Source: an uncultured Acidobacteriota bacterium
GTDB taxonomy: Bacteria > Acidobacteriota > Blastocatellia > Pyrinomonadales > Pyrinomonadaceae
Length of the DNA stretch: 64,000 nucleotides
Direction of reading: 5' to 3'
Assembly: GCA_937871585.1 (NCBI GenBank)
Contig: CALMPJ010000044.1
Span: 1-64,000, forward strand
Part shown: one piece after another, positions 23,565 through 33,097 of the stretch
How the letters are laid out: each line of letters begins with the position of its first letter
How positions within the stretch are numbered: the stretch's first letter is position 1
Notes under the pieces: model-generated
Told to the model about the DNA's origin: nothing
Seen by the model: the letters and a program-made list of their open reading frames with translations, nothing else
Database searches by the model: none
Program-made: the position numbers and the translations under genes

Positions 23565-23593
23565 AGAGTATTGCAAAACGCAATACATGTCAA
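23565..23593 (-). promoter_or_regulatory. higBA promoter with internal operator palindrome
   Basis: On the minus strand TTGACA (23588-23593), 17-base spacer, TACTCT (23565-23570). The spacer contains the palindrome GTATTGCAAAACGCAATAC (23568-23586; seven-base perfect arms). This is a plausible binding site for HigA, giving autoregulation. The 5' leader to higB is about 155 bases. Confidence 0.6.
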
Positions 23594-23634
23594 GCGGACT
23601 ATTTCATTTTGCTATATTAGTCACTAAATGTTGG

Positions 23635-24669
23635 TCAGGTGGCGAGAACACGATCGATGGTCGATATGACGTTGTCGACGGCGACGTTTCGGATGCACGG
23701 GGCGTCGCCGTACATTTTGCATTCGTAGCCGGGGCAGGGCTGGCAGTCGAAATGTTCGTAAACGACTTCGTACGGAGCGTCGGTCCAAGGGTGCCAGTGG
23801 TCGCGGTTTGATGAGCCGAATATGACGACGGACGGCGTCCCGACCGCAGCGGCGATATGTGCCATGCCAGAGTCATTGCCGACGAAAACGCGTGCTTGCG
23901 ACGCGAGAGCGGTGATCTCGGGGAGCGTGAGATCGTCGAAGGTTGTGATCGGAACTTTGGACTCGCGAGTGAGCTCGTCGAGAACGGCGGATTCGGCTTT
24001 TGAGGCGATCGCGACGGTGGCGATGCCCTTGGAATCTAGAACCTCGGCGATCCGTGCGAAGTTCTCGACCGGCCATTGTTTGGTAAAGAAGGCTGTACTT
24101 GGATGCAAGAGCGCGAATTTTCGCGAGTTAAACCACTCGCTACCGCAGGTGGTTCTGACTTTATCGAGAGCTACGTCGGTCACCTCAAGCTTGGTCTTTA
24201 GCCGATCATCGACCGGTACGCCTGCGAGGCCTAGTAGTGCGAGTTGCTGTTCGGCTGAATGCAGTTTTGGCTGCTGCCAGAAATCGGCAGCTGATGTGTA
24301 GAGATGGTTGTAAAAGCGTTTGTAACGATAGTGGGACAGGCCGACGCGATGCCGTGCACCGCTTGAGCGGACGAACATCGAGCTCGTCGTGCCGCCGTGC
24401 AGATTGAACGCAATGTCGTATTTGCGGCTGCGTAAATGATTGGCGGCCTTGAGTTTAGCGGTGTTCGAGGTGCCGACCGAGATGACGTTGACGCCTTCAA
24501 AACCATCAAGAACCGGAGCGACCCAATCTTCTAAAAGGATGTCGATCTCGGCGTCAGGCAAGAATCGCCGCAACGCAATTAGCGACGGCGTCGAGAGCAC
24601 AGTGTCGCCGATCGAACGCAGGCGAACGACGAGAATGCGTTTCACATTTTCCCAGCGAATTTCCTTCAT
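23635..24669 (-). CDS. glycosyltransferase family 9 (heptosyltransferase-like)
   Basis: A 344-residue GT-B fold enzyme like ADP-heptose:LPS heptosyltransferases, acting at the inner face of the inner membrane in lipopolysaccharide core assembly. N-terminal ILVVRLRSIGDTVLSTP is the acceptor-domain start, FNLHGGTTSSMFVRSSGA follows, and the nucleotide-sugar domain has FVGNDSGMAHIAAAVGTPSVVIFG. Residues around VRTTCGSEWFN (24131-24159) are encoded by a REP-like palindrome that also occurs elsewhere in the window, so part of a loop derives from a repeat. Exact sugar is not predictable. Confidence 0.88.
   Translation of the reverse strand: MKEIRWENVKRILVVRLRSIGDTVLSTPSLIALRRFLPDAEIDILLEDWVAPVLDGFEGVNVISVGTSNTAKLKAANHLRSRKYDIAFNLHGGTTSSMFVRSSGARHRVGLSHYRYKRFYNHLYTSAADFWQQPKLHSAEQQLALLGLAGVPVDDRLKTKLEVTDVALDKVRTTCGSEWFNSRKFALLHPSTAFFTKQWPVENFARIAEVLDSKGIATVAIASKAESAVLDELTRESKVPITTFDDLTLPEITALASQARVFVGNDSGMAHIAAAVGTPSVVIFGSSNRDHWHPWTDAPYEVVYEHFDCQPCPGYECKMYGDAPCIRNVAVDNVISTIDRVLAT
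24131..24159 (-). repeat. REP-like palindrome (family A) inside the GT9 coding region
   Basis: On the minus strand this reads GTCAGAACCACC, a loop, then GTGGTT. The same 29-base unit, with only two or three changes, forms one half of the doublet at 42224-42298. It is in frame in the GT9 gene and adds no stop codon. Confidence 0.7.
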
Positions 24670-24721
24670 CAGAAAACCGAAAGACAGACAACATTATCCA
24701 TTGTCCACTTTCAATTTTCCA

Positions 24722-24895
24722 TTACGCCTTGGTGGCTTCTTCGACGATCATCACAGGAATTTCGTCGCGGATCGGATAGATGAGCGCACATTCGGCGTTA
24801 AGACACGTGAGCGTGGTCTGTTCGTCGTTGATCTGCAGCTCGGATCTGCACTGCGGACAGCGGAGAATGGTTAAAAGTTCGGGGCTGATGGCCAT
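24722..24895 (-). CDS. Trm112-family (YcaR/UPF0434) zinc protein
   Basis: A 57-residue protein from the ATG at 24895 (MAISPELLTIL). It has CPQCRSEL and a later CLNAECALIYPIRDEIPVMI, the Cys pairs and Asp-Glu-Ile-Pro-Val signature of the Trm112-like family. In eukaryotes and archaea Trm112 activates methyltransferases; the bacterial members are usually near lipid A or nucleotide-sugar genes. Here it is just upstream of the GT9 gene on the same strand. An alternative start eight codons upstream lies in a REP element and is less likely. Confidence 0.82.
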   Translation of the reverse strand: MAISPELLTILRCPQCRSELQINDEQTTLTCLNAECALIYPIRDEIPVMIVEEATKA

Positions 24896-24902
24896 AGAAA
24901 AT

Positions 24903-24980
24903 GTCGGAACCGCCTGCATGAGCGGGCGGCTCCTATGTAACTAAAGTTGAATTCCGTCCACTTACGCAGACGGTTCTGAC
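24903..24980. repeat. REP-like doublet (family A) between SPFH and Trm112 genes
   Basis: Outer arms GTCGGAACC (plus strand) and GGTTCTGAC face each other 78 bases apart. Inside are two hairpins, one CCGCC/GGCGG type and one CCGTC/GACGG type, with a central AT-rich linker. Organisation equals that of the doublet inside the alaS-like gene. The last codons and TAA stop of the SPFH gene (Glu-Pro-Ser-Ala-stop) lie within it. Confidence 0.7.
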
Positions 24981-26140
24981 TCTGGTGTCTTGGTTCCGCA
25001 TTCGGGGCAGAACTTGGCACCGGCGGCGAGTTCGGCTCCGCAGTCGGCGTTCGAGCATTTCTGCTTTTCTTGCGTCGCTCCGCATTCCGAGCAGAACTTT
25101 GCACCTTCGCGAAGCTCGGCACCGCATTTTACGCACGGCACCTTGGCGACTTCCATCTTGCCGCCGCATTCGGCACAGAATTTTGCACCTGCTGCGTTTG
25201 GTTTGCTGCACGAAGGACAAGCGACAGTCGCTGCGACCGGAGCCACAGGAGCACCGCCGCCGCCTTGCGGCCCGGCACCGAAGGCACCTGCCATCTGGTT
25301 GCCGACGGCGAAACCTGCACCGAGGCCGGCTCCGAGGCCGGCTCCGCCGCCTTCGTTCTGAGCGGCATCACGCAGTGCATCGGCAGCCTGGAATTTCATG
25401 TACTGATCGACGTTGCCTAGGGCTCCCATCGAAGCACGTTTGTCGATCGCTGCCTGAACTTCGTCGGGCACGCTGACATTCTCAACGTAGAATTTCGTGA
25501 CCTCGAGGCCGTAGCCCTTGAAGTCTTCGTTGATCATGCCGCGGATCTTTTCGCCGATCTCTTTGTACTGCGAAGCGAGGTCGATCGCCGGAATTTTCAG
25601 TTCGCCGAGCGAATCAGAGAATTCGGTGACGATGGCACGCTTGAGCTGGCCTTCGATATCCTCGGTCTGGAAATGAGCGTTGGTGCCCGCGATCTCGCGA
25701 ATGAACTGAGCCGGATCGGCGACACGCATGCTGTACGCACCAAATGCACGCAGGCGAACGATGCCGAAATCGGCGTCACGCAGCATGACAGGATTGGAGG
25801 TGCCCCATTTCATATCGGTGAACTGCTTCGTATTGACGAAGTAAACTTCCGATTTGAACGGCGAATTGAAGCCGTATTTCCAAGCTCCGAGCTTGGTCAG
25901 GATCGGCGTATTGCCGCCGTCGATCTCATATTTGCCGGGCGTGAAAACGTCGGCAACTTGGCCTTCGAATACGAAAACGGCCGTTTGCGATTCGCGAACG
26001 ATCAATTGCGCACCGTTTTTGATCTCCTGACCGGCGACCGGAAAACGATACAGTAGCGTGTCCTGAGAATCATCGAGCCATTCGATGACCTCAATGAACT
26101 GATTTAGTGCTGCCTCTTTAACCTTGTCGAAAATGCTCAT
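24962..26140 (-). CDS. SPFH-domain protein with C-terminal zinc ribbons
   Basis: A 392-residue protein; start at 26140 with GGAG upstream. Residues about 1-260 are the SPFH/virion-core-protein-like domain (MSIFDKVKEAALNQFIEVIEW, FVFEGQVADVFTPGKYEIDGGN, VTKFYVENVSVPDEVQAAIDKRA). A Gly/Ala-rich linker leads to three CxxC...CxxC zinc ribbons (CPSCSKPN/CAECGG, CVKCGAE/CSECGA, CSNADCG/CPECGT). The layout equals the YdjI-like family found with PspA-like membrane stress proteins. The final residues and stop come from a REP element. Probable role: membrane-associated scaffold; partner unknown. Confidence 0.83.
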   Translation of the reverse strand: MSIFDKVKEAALNQFIEVIEWLDDSQDTLLYRFPVAGQEIKNGAQLIVRESQTAVFVFEGQVADVFTPGKYEIDGGNTPILTKLGAWKYGFNSPFKSEVYFVNTKQFTDMKWGTSNPVMLRDADFGIVRLRAFGAYSMRVADPAQFIREIAGTNAHFQTEDIEGQLKRAIVTEFSDSLGELKIPAIDLASQYKEIGEKIRGMINEDFKGYGLEVTKFYVENVSVPDEVQAAIDKRASMGALGNVDQYMKFQAADALRDAAQNEGGGAGLGAGLGAGFAVGNQMAGAFGAGPQGGGGAPVAPVAATVACPSCSKPNAAGAKFCAECGGKMEVAKVPCVKCGAELREGAKFCSECGATQEKQKCSNADCGAELAAGAKFCPECGTKTPESEPSA

Positions 26141-26207
26141 TAAACAGATCTCCTTCGTGAGAATGAATAACGATAGATTATCACACAATGTTGCGCTTTT
26201 CGGCGCG

Positions 26208-26675
26208 TTATTTTGGGATGTTCGCGGACTTTCTTGTTCGTGCAAACAGATAGCAGATCGCGATCATTGTAATGCCGCCGGCTATGTCGATGCCGACGTC
26301 AATTAATGAAGCCGTACGCGTCGGGCGAAAGCTCTGCCCGAACTCGTCGGCAAATGCCACCGCGGTAACAACCAACAGAGCGTAGAGATATCGACGGCCG
26401 GTTACGGCAAATGCTCTGACGGCAAGTAAACCGAGAATTGCGTACTCAGTAAAATGTGCAAGTTTGCGGACGATGCCGTGATAAAAGAGAAGCGTCGGCT
26501 CGTCGGCTGACGGGAACAGAAATACGAGTATCGGCCGTACGAATCGCGATGTGTTTGACATCGAACCTGAGTCGCTCGAGAGCAAAAATATCACGCCGAT
26601 CCACACAAAAAGCGGCGCGTATGACCATAGCCAAACGCGCCGTTTTTCCGATGTAGTTGGCAAGCTATCCGCCAA
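26208..26675 (-). CDS. VanZ-family membrane protein
   Basis: A 155-residue protein with four predicted membrane helices. VanZ features: WSYAPLFVWIGVIFLLSSDSG at the start, a conserved VRKLAHFTEYAILGLL (His and Glu in the helix), FADEFGQSFRPTRTASLIDVGIDIAGG. The family is named after a teicoplanin-resistance protein, but most chromosomal members have no known function. It overlaps the end of the upstream 90-residue membrane protein gene by 11 bases. Confidence 0.82.
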   Translation of the reverse strand: MADSLPTTSEKRRVWLWSYAPLFVWIGVIFLLSSDSGSMSNTSRFVRPILVFLFPSADEPTLLFYHGIVRKLAHFTEYAILGLLAVRAFAVTGRRYLYALLVVTAVAFADEFGQSFRPTRTASLIDVGIDIAGGITMIAICYLFARTRKSANIPK

Positions 26676-26937
26676 TGTTGAAGCTTGCCTGTCCGCCGCC
26701 GATCACCATTGCGATGACGGTGAAGACCCAGCCGAGCACCTGAACCATCAACGGTGTTTTGCCTTCTTTTCTAACAACAAAGAAGATGATGGCTCCGATA
26801 ATTCCGCAGAAGAAGGTCACAAGGCCCCAGATCGCCTTTTCCGATGTGTCCTTACCGGTTTGAATAGCCGTAACGATCATCCAGATCCAACCGATCAGCA
26901 TAAGAAGGTAGCCGACCATTAACAAAATTCCTGCCAT
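26665..26937 (-). CDS. small membrane protein with three helices
   Basis: A 90-residue protein from the ATG at 26937, which has an excellent GGAGG eight bases upstream; the frame is open further upstream but without such a site. Three hydrophobic segments (about residues 3-22, 35-52, 66-84) and short charged loops (QTGKDTSEKA, VRKEGKTP). Resembles small PLDc_N/DUF-type inner membrane proteins without being assignable. It overlaps VanZ by 11 bases, suggesting coupling. Confidence 0.7.
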   Translation of the reverse strand: MAGILLMVGYLLMLIGWIWMIVTAIQTGKDTSEKAIWGLVTFFCGIIGAIIFFVVRKEGKTPLMVQVLGWVFTVIAMVIGGGQASFNIGG

Positions 26938-27021
26938 TATTATCCTCCAAGGGTTTTGAACTAAATTTCGAATTGGAAAAGCAACGCGATGATACACGAA
27001 AATCGAAGTCAATGTCCAACG

Positions 27022-27055
27022 AAAAAAGCCTGTCATATTTCTATGACAGGCTTTT
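27022..27055 (-). terminator. rho-independent terminator after atpG
   Basis: Perfect 14-base stem AAAAGCCTGTCATA / TATGACAGGCTTTT with loop TTTC (plus strand). On the minus strand it is followed by a run of T (27022-27027), right after the atpG stop at 27074. The A/T flanks also allow function on the other strand. Confidence 0.9.
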
Positions 27056-27073
27056 GGTAAGTAGCTTATGAAA

Positions 27074-27946
27074 TTACGCAGCGGCGGCGCCGGAGACGAC
27101 CTCGATGATCTCTTTGGTGATGGCTGCCTGACGAATGCGGTTCATGTTGAGCGTTAGTGTGTCGATCAACTCTCCTGCATTCTTCGATGCAGAATCCATA
27201 GCCGTCATACGCGAACCTTGTTCGCTGGCGACCGATTCGAGCATGCCTTTGTAGATCTGCGTTTCGACCTGTTTTGGAAGCAGCTTTCCGAATATTTCAG
27301 CGGCAGGCTGTTCATAGATGTATTCAGCAGACGCTGTTCCTTCGTCGCCGCCTTCGCTTACGGTTTTTGGTATCGGCAAGAGCTGTTCGATCACAGGCTT
27401 TTGCGAGAGAACGGTCTTGAATTCGGTAAATGCAATGAACACCTTATCGATGGTCTCGTCTTCGGTGAACATCTTGATCACGCGGTTCGAGATATCGAGA
27501 GCGTCTTGGTGCTTGACCTGTCCGCTGCCGGTCAAACCAACGTATTCCTCAACAAAATCGACGTTACGGCGTTTGAAGAAATCACGGCCTTTGCGTCCAA
27601 CAGGTATCATCGCGGCGTCTTTTCCGGCTTCTTTGAGAAAAGCCTGAGTTGCTTTGATGATGTTTGCGTTGAACGCACCGGCGAGGCCTTTATCGGCACT
27701 GACTAGAACGACAACGTATTTGTCATCGCCGCGTTCGTCGAGCAGCGGATGCGAAAATTCGTCAGCTACCTTAGCCGACAGACCGCCGAGCACATCGCTC
27801 ATCTTGCCTGCGAATGGACGCGATGCCGTTACGCGATCTTGCGCACGCTTGAGCTTAGCCGCGGCGACCATTTTCATCGCCTTGGTGATCTGCTGTGTAT
27901 TTTTGACCGACTTGATGCGTCGGCGCATGTCTAGAAGACTTGCCAT
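27074..27946 (-). CDS. atpG: ATP synthase F1 subunit gamma
   Basis: The 290-residue central stalk subunit. N-terminus LLDMRRRIKSVKNTQQITKAMKMVAAAKL and C-terminus GSRMTAMDSASKNAGELIDTL...NRIRQAAITKEIIEVVSGA are the two coiled-coil helices of the rotor shaft; the Rossmann-like middle has VVLVSADKGLAGAFN. Last gene of the cluster, ending in a strong terminator. No atpD follows, unlike the common order. Confidence 0.96.
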   Translation of the reverse strand: MASLLDMRRRIKSVKNTQQITKAMKMVAAAKLKRAQDRVTASRPFAGKMSDVLGGLSAKVADEFSHPLLDERGDDKYVVVLVSADKGLAGAFNANIIKATQAFLKEAGKDAAMIPVGRKGRDFFKRRNVDFVEEYVGLTGSGQVKHQDALDISNRVIKMFTEDETIDKVFIAFTEFKTVLSQKPVIEQLLPIPKTVSEGGDEGTASAEYIYEQPAAEIFGKLLPKQVETQIYKGMLESVASEQGSRMTAMDSASKNAGELIDTLTLNMNRIRQAAITKEIIEVVSGAAAA

Positions 27947-27999
27947 TTTATTTATCTAAGATAGGACGCATAGGTCATATGCGTCCTATAAGTTACTGA

Positions 28000-29532
<1,533 letters not shown>

Positions 29533-29558
29533 TCTTTTATGCTGCGGATGTCTGTCGA

Positions 29559-30101
29559 CTATCCGTCAATAAGCTGTTCCCTTAAATTATCCAACTTGGT
29601 CCTTACCGAACCATCGTAAACTGTTGAGCCGACGCGTGTTATCACGCCGCCGATGATCGATTCATCGACCTTGAATTCTAATGTAATGCTCTTGCCTGTT
29701 TTCTTTTCGAGGTCGGCCTTGAATTCGGCACGTTCGTTGTCGCCGATCGGAGTGGCCGAAATGACCTCGGCCTTAACAACGCCGCCGCGTTCGTCGAGGA
29801 TCGAACGAAATCGCGTTGCAACCTCGGTGATCTCGCTTAAGCGGCCGTTCTGCAGCAGGATGCGGGCGAAATTTGCTGTTGTTTTCGAAGGCTTTGCCTT
29901 CTCAAGAATTGCTTCGAGTACCTTTTCTTTGTTTGCGTGCGAGATCGCAGGATTTGCGAACATTGTCGTCAATGTCGCGTTCTCGGTGAACAAATTCTTG
30001 AAAGCCGATAGTTCGCCGGCGACCAGATCGGTCTCACCTTTTGCGATAACAATGTCAGCGAGTGCGCCGCCGTAACGTCGGGCAATTGTTTCTACGCTCA
30101 T
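29559..30101 (-). CDS. atpH: ATP synthase F1 subunit delta
   Basis: The 180-residue OSCP/delta subunit connecting the peripheral stalk to F1. [14 protein letters not shown] start, [17 protein letters not shown] in the N-terminal six-helix bundle and the C-terminal [34 protein letters not shown] are family signatures. Two bases separate its start from the atpF stop. Confidence 0.94.
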   Translation of the reverse strand: MSVETIARRYGGALADIVIAKGETDLVAGELSAFKNLFTENATLTTMFANPAISHANKEKVLEAILEKAKPSKTTANFARILLQNGRLSEITEVATRFRSILDERGGVVKAEVISATPIGDNERAEFKADLEKKTGKSITLEFKVDESIIGGVITRVGSTVYDGSVRTKLDNLREQLIDG

Positions 30102-30103
30102 GT

Positions 30104-30676
30104 CTAGTTAAGCCCTCCGATCTCAGCGATACCGGCACGAATGAGCCGCGAATCGACTTCGCCGTTCAATTTTGCTTTTACCTTTTCTTCGGCAAGGCGA
30201 ATGCTCTCTTCGGCTGAAAAGCGACGAAGTGCCGACTTCGACTGTGCTTCAAGACGCGAAAGTTCCGATTGAGCCTGTGCTTTCAGGCGATTGGATTCGG
30301 CTTTTGCCTGTTCGGTCAGACGCTTTTTCTCGACCGAAGCTTCGTTCTTTGCTTCTTCGGCGATCGCTTCTTTTTCGGTGTCAAGCTGGGCGAGTTTGCC
30401 TTCGATCTCGGTGAGTTTGGCGTTCGCAGCGGCCTTTTCTTCTTCGGCTTTGATCAATTCAGATCGGATCTCTTCACGTTTTGCGGCGAAGGCTTCGCCA
30501 AGCGGCTTTTTCAAAACGTAGATCATAAAGGCGACAAATATCGCGAGGTTCAGAAACTTCCAGGCTTCAAAACCGGGGACGTTCAAGTAATGGTTATAAA
30601 ACTTCATGAACGCGCTCTCGCCACCCGAACCACCGCCGGCTAGCAAGAACGCGAAATTGGCAACAAGTGCAAACAT
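30104..30676 (-). CDS. atpF: ATP synthase F0 subunit b
   Basis: A 190-residue peripheral stalk subunit. Transmembrane helix around residues 40-58 (WKFLNLAIFVAFMIYVLKKP) followed by a long charged coiled coil (REEIRSELIKAEEEKAAANAKL and onward). The extra N-terminal about 35 residues include a hydrophobic Gly-rich stretch, possibly a signal or a wrong start; an internal ATG (MKFYNHYL) is an alternative start. Confidence 0.9.
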   Translation of the reverse strand: MFALVANFAFLLAGGGSGGESAFMKFYNHYLNVPGFEAWKFLNLAIFVAFMIYVLKKPLGEAFAAKREEIRSELIKAEEEKAAANAKLTEIEGKLAQLDTEKEAIAEEAKNEASVEKKRLTEQAKAESNRLKAQAQSELSRLEAQSKSALRRFSAEESIRLAEEKVKAKLNGEVDSRLIRAGIAEIGGLN

Positions 30677-30685
30677 ATAAACTTT

Positions 30686-31132
30686 TTACTTCAAGATGGT
30701 CGCTGCGATGCTTTCTGCCATCTTGTCAGCGTCTTGGGCGATCTCAGCCCGAGCATTTCCGGTCATCGTCGAGATCTCACTACGGCCGGTTTCGAGCATT
30801 GTCGCTACCTCGGCCTTAGCCTCGGCGATCTTCTTGTCGCGAGATTCGGTGGCCTTTTTCAGCTCTTTCTCGATCGTATCGTAGCCTTTGGACCGGGCAT
30901 CGAGGATCTCAGCATTGTATTTCGATTCTTTGTCGCCAGCCTCTTTCAGAATGGCTTCGGCCGCTCCGCCGTGGCCGCCTCGGGAATTTTCACGTTCTTC
31001 GAGGACCTTATTGATCGGGCGAAACAGCGTGCGATTCAGGATCCAGATCATCAACAAGATCAGCGCGATGTGTATGAACAACGTGCCGTCCGGAAATAGT
31101 TGGATACCTGCTGCGATTACCGTCATGTGCAT
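30686..31132 (-). CDS. ATP synthase F0 subunit b' (second b-type subunit)
   Basis: A 148-residue b-type subunit with an N-terminal membrane helix (FIHIALILLMIWILNRTLFRPI) and a coiled coil (LKKATESRDKKIAEAKAEVATML). Two different b-type subunits in tandem (b' then b) are found in several phyla and imply a heterodimeric stalk. First gene of the cluster; atpB and atpE are not upstream. Confidence 0.88.
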   Translation of the reverse strand: MHMTVIAAGIQLFPDGTLFIHIALILLMIWILNRTLFRPINKVLEERENSRGGHGGAAEAILKEAGDKESKYNAEILDARSKGYDTIEKELKKATESRDKKIAEAKAEVATMLETGRSEISTMTGNARAEIAQDADKMAESIAATILK

Positions 31133-31188
31133 AACTTATTTCTAGCAAAACACGGTGCGAAGCCGCGCCTAATGCTCAAAAGATATAA

Positions 31189-31217
31189 GACTATCACGCG
31201 CCCTTTTTAAGGGTCAA
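31189..31217 (-). promoter_or_regulatory. possible promoter of the atpF'-F-H-A-G cluster
   Basis: Minus strand TTGACC (31212-31217), 17-base spacer, ATAGTC (31189-31194). The -35 is good and the -10 weak. It is the best candidate in the 154-base divergent gap. A perfect 12-base palindrome GCGCACGTGCGC lies just upstream (31222-31233) and could be a regulator site. Confidence 0.35.
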
Positions 31218-31286
31218 GGACGCGCACGTGCGCCTCACGCTCAATGTTTATCGGTGTTATGATAGTTTTCGAAAAGCTCGTCGAAG

Positions 31287-32222
31287 ATGTCAAAGCCAGT
31301 TCAAATGATACGCCATCGAGCGCCTCGGAATAGAACGCTCGAAGTCTCCAAGTCAGAGATCGCGAAATATCGAAAGCGCTTAGTGTATTCGGGCGTGCGC
31401 GTGCCTGACGCTGTCATCTGCGGCGACACATTTGAGCGGCTGCCGATGTTGGAAAATAGCTCGTTCGATCTGATTTTCGCGGATCCGCCTTATAACCTGA
31501 GCAAAGTATTTGGAAAAGAAAAATTCATAAGTTCGAGCGACGAAGATTACGAGAATTGGCTCGATTCATGGATCAAGCTGTGTGTGCCGCTTCTTAAGGC
31601 AAATGGAAGTATGTACCTGTGCGGCGACTGGCGATCTTCGTCGTCGATATATCGTGTGGCGACACGCTATTTGCGGTGTATGAACCGGATTACGTGGGAA
31701 CGCGAGAAAGGCCGCGGCGCAAAAGCGAACTGGAAGAACGCTTCGGAAGACATTTGGTTCTTTACTAAGTCAGACGCGTATACATTTAACGTCGGTGCCG
31801 TAAAACAACGCCGCCGCGTTATCGCACCATATAAAGTCAATGGTTCGGCTAAAGATTGGAACGAAAAGACTGGTTTCCGCGACACACATCCATCGAACCT
31901 CTGGACAGACCTGACCGTACCATTCTGGTCGATGCCCGAAAATACCGATCATCCGACGCAAAAGCCCGAAAAACTCTTGGCAAAGATCATTCTTGCCAGT
32001 ACGAATGAAGGCGATAGTGTACTCGATCCTTTTGCGGGCAGCGGTACTACGGCTGTTGTTGCAAAGAAACTAGGGCGGCGTTTCGTCACCGTTGAATCCG
32101 ACGAGCAATATTGCTTGCTCGCCGCTAAACGCCTCGAACTCGCAGAAACCGACAGCACGATCCAAGGTTTCGAAGACGGCGTGTTTTGGGAGCGGAATTC
32201 AGGTCAGAACCGGGAGCGGTAG
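31287..32222 (+). CDS. site-specific DNA methyltransferase (beta-class, DPPY)
   Basis: A 311-residue amino-methyltransferase (N6-adenine or N4-cytosine). Catalytic motif IV IFADPPYNLSKVFG at about residues 63-76 precedes the SAM motif I VLDPFAGSGTTAVVA near residue 250, the order of beta-class enzymes. No restriction endonuclease is adjacent (next gene is xth), so it is an orphan enzyme, perhaps regulatory like CcrM/Dam, or one half of a lost restriction system. The C-terminal QNRER and stop codon come from a REP-like palindrome at 32203-32234. Confidence 0.88.
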   Translation: MSKPVQMIRHRAPRNRTLEVSKSEIAKYRKRLVYSGVRVPDAVICGDTFERLPMLENSSFDLIFADPPYNLSKVFGKEKFISSSDEDYENWLDSWIKLCVPLLKANGSMYLCGDWRSSSSIYRVATRYLRCMNRITWEREKGRGAKANWKNASEDIWFFTKSDAYTFNVGAVKQRRRVIAPYKVNGSAKDWNEKTGFRDTHPSNLWTDLTVPFWSMPENTDHPTQKPEKLLAKIILASTNEGDSVLDPFAGSGTTAVVAKKLGRRFVTVESDEQYCLLAAKRLELAETDSTIQGFEDGVFWERNSGQNRER

Positions 32223-32234
32223 CGCCCGGGTTCT
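32203..32234 (+). repeat. REP-like palindrome (family A) spanning the methyltransferase stop codon
   Basis: GTCAGAACCGGG, loop AGCGGTAGCG, CCCGGGTTCT. The GTCAGAACC start and the hairpin design match the elements at 24131-24159, 24903-24980 and 42224-42298. The TAG in its loop is the stop of the methyltransferase gene. Confidence 0.65.
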
Positions 32235-32267
32235 TTACCTCTGCGATCTCTGTGGCAAAATGTTTTT

Positions 32268-33038
32268 ATGAAAGTCGCAACTTGGAATGTGAATTCGATA
32301 CGGCTGCGTGTTGATTCGATGTTGGATTGGCTCGCGAAAACAGAGACGGACGTTTTGTGCGTTCAGGAGACGAAGGTCGAAGATGGCAATTTTCCGCTTG
32401 AGCCGTTTACAGCGGCTGGTTACAACGTCGCATTTTTCGGCCAGAAATCGTATAACGGTGTGGCGATCATTTCGAAACATGAGATCAGCGATGTGCAGAA
32501 AGGCTTTCACGACGATGACGATGAACAGCCAAAACGCCTGATCGCCGCGACGGTAAATGGCGTTCGCATCGTGAACACCTACATTCCGAACGGCACCGAG
32601 CTCGGCACCGACAAATTCACGTTCAAACTCGATTGGCTGCAACGGTTGCGTCATATGTTTGACGCCGATTGCAAGACGAGCGACAACGTGCTGCTCTGCG
32701 GCGATTTCAATGTCGCGATGGACGAGAACGACGTTTGGAGTGTGCCGGCGTGGGAAGGCAAGCTGCACTTTACGCTCACCGAACGTGCGGCGATGCACTA
32801 CGTGAAACAATGGGGCCTCACAGACGTATACAGAGCACAGAACGGTGACAAAAAGGAATTCTCGTGGTGGAACTACCGCGAAGGCTCTTGGCAAAAGGAC
32901 CAAGGCCTGCGTATCGACCACATTTGGGTCTCGCCGAGCTTAGCTGATAAATGCGTCGCGAGCTGGATCGACCGGGAACCTCGCGGCGGCGACAAGCCGT
33001 CAGATCACACGCCCGTCGTTGCGGAGTTTGCTATCTAG
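32268..33038 (+). CDS. xth: exodeoxyribonuclease III
   Basis: A 256-residue AP endonuclease/3' exonuclease of base-excision repair. [22 protein letters not shown] start, [11 protein letters not shown] with the metal-binding Glu, [13 protein letters not shown], and the C-terminal [12 protein letters not shown]...[11 protein letters not shown] with Asp-His catalytic pair. Normal length. 45 bases after the methyltransferase stop. Confidence 0.94.
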   Translation: MKVATWNVNSIRLRVDSMLDWLAKTETDVLCVQETKVEDGNFPLEPFTAAGYNVAFFGQKSYNGVAIISKHEISDVQKGFHDDDDEQPKRLIAATVNGVRIVNTYIPNGTELGTDKFTFKLDWLQRLRHMFDADCKTSDNVLLCGDFNVAMDENDVWSVPAWEGKLHFTLTERAAMHYVKQWGLTDVYRAQNGDKKEFSWWNYREGSWQKDQGLRIDHIWVSPSLADKCVASWIDREPRGGDKPSDHTPVVAEFAI

Positions 33039-33097
33039 CATTGGCGAGTGATAAAAGTAAGTCACCGATCTTCAAGTTTTCAATAAGGAGTTTTCTA

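Noticed and set aside
17094-23635. Accessory island as an integrative element or prophage
   Set aside because: No integrase, transposase, phage structural gene or flanking direct repeat was seen; only base composition and gene content suggest transfer.
24962-26140. SPFH/zinc-ribbon protein as part of an anti-phage or phage-shock system
   Set aside because: The architecture is common on bacterial chromosomes and no PspA-like or effector partner is adjacent.
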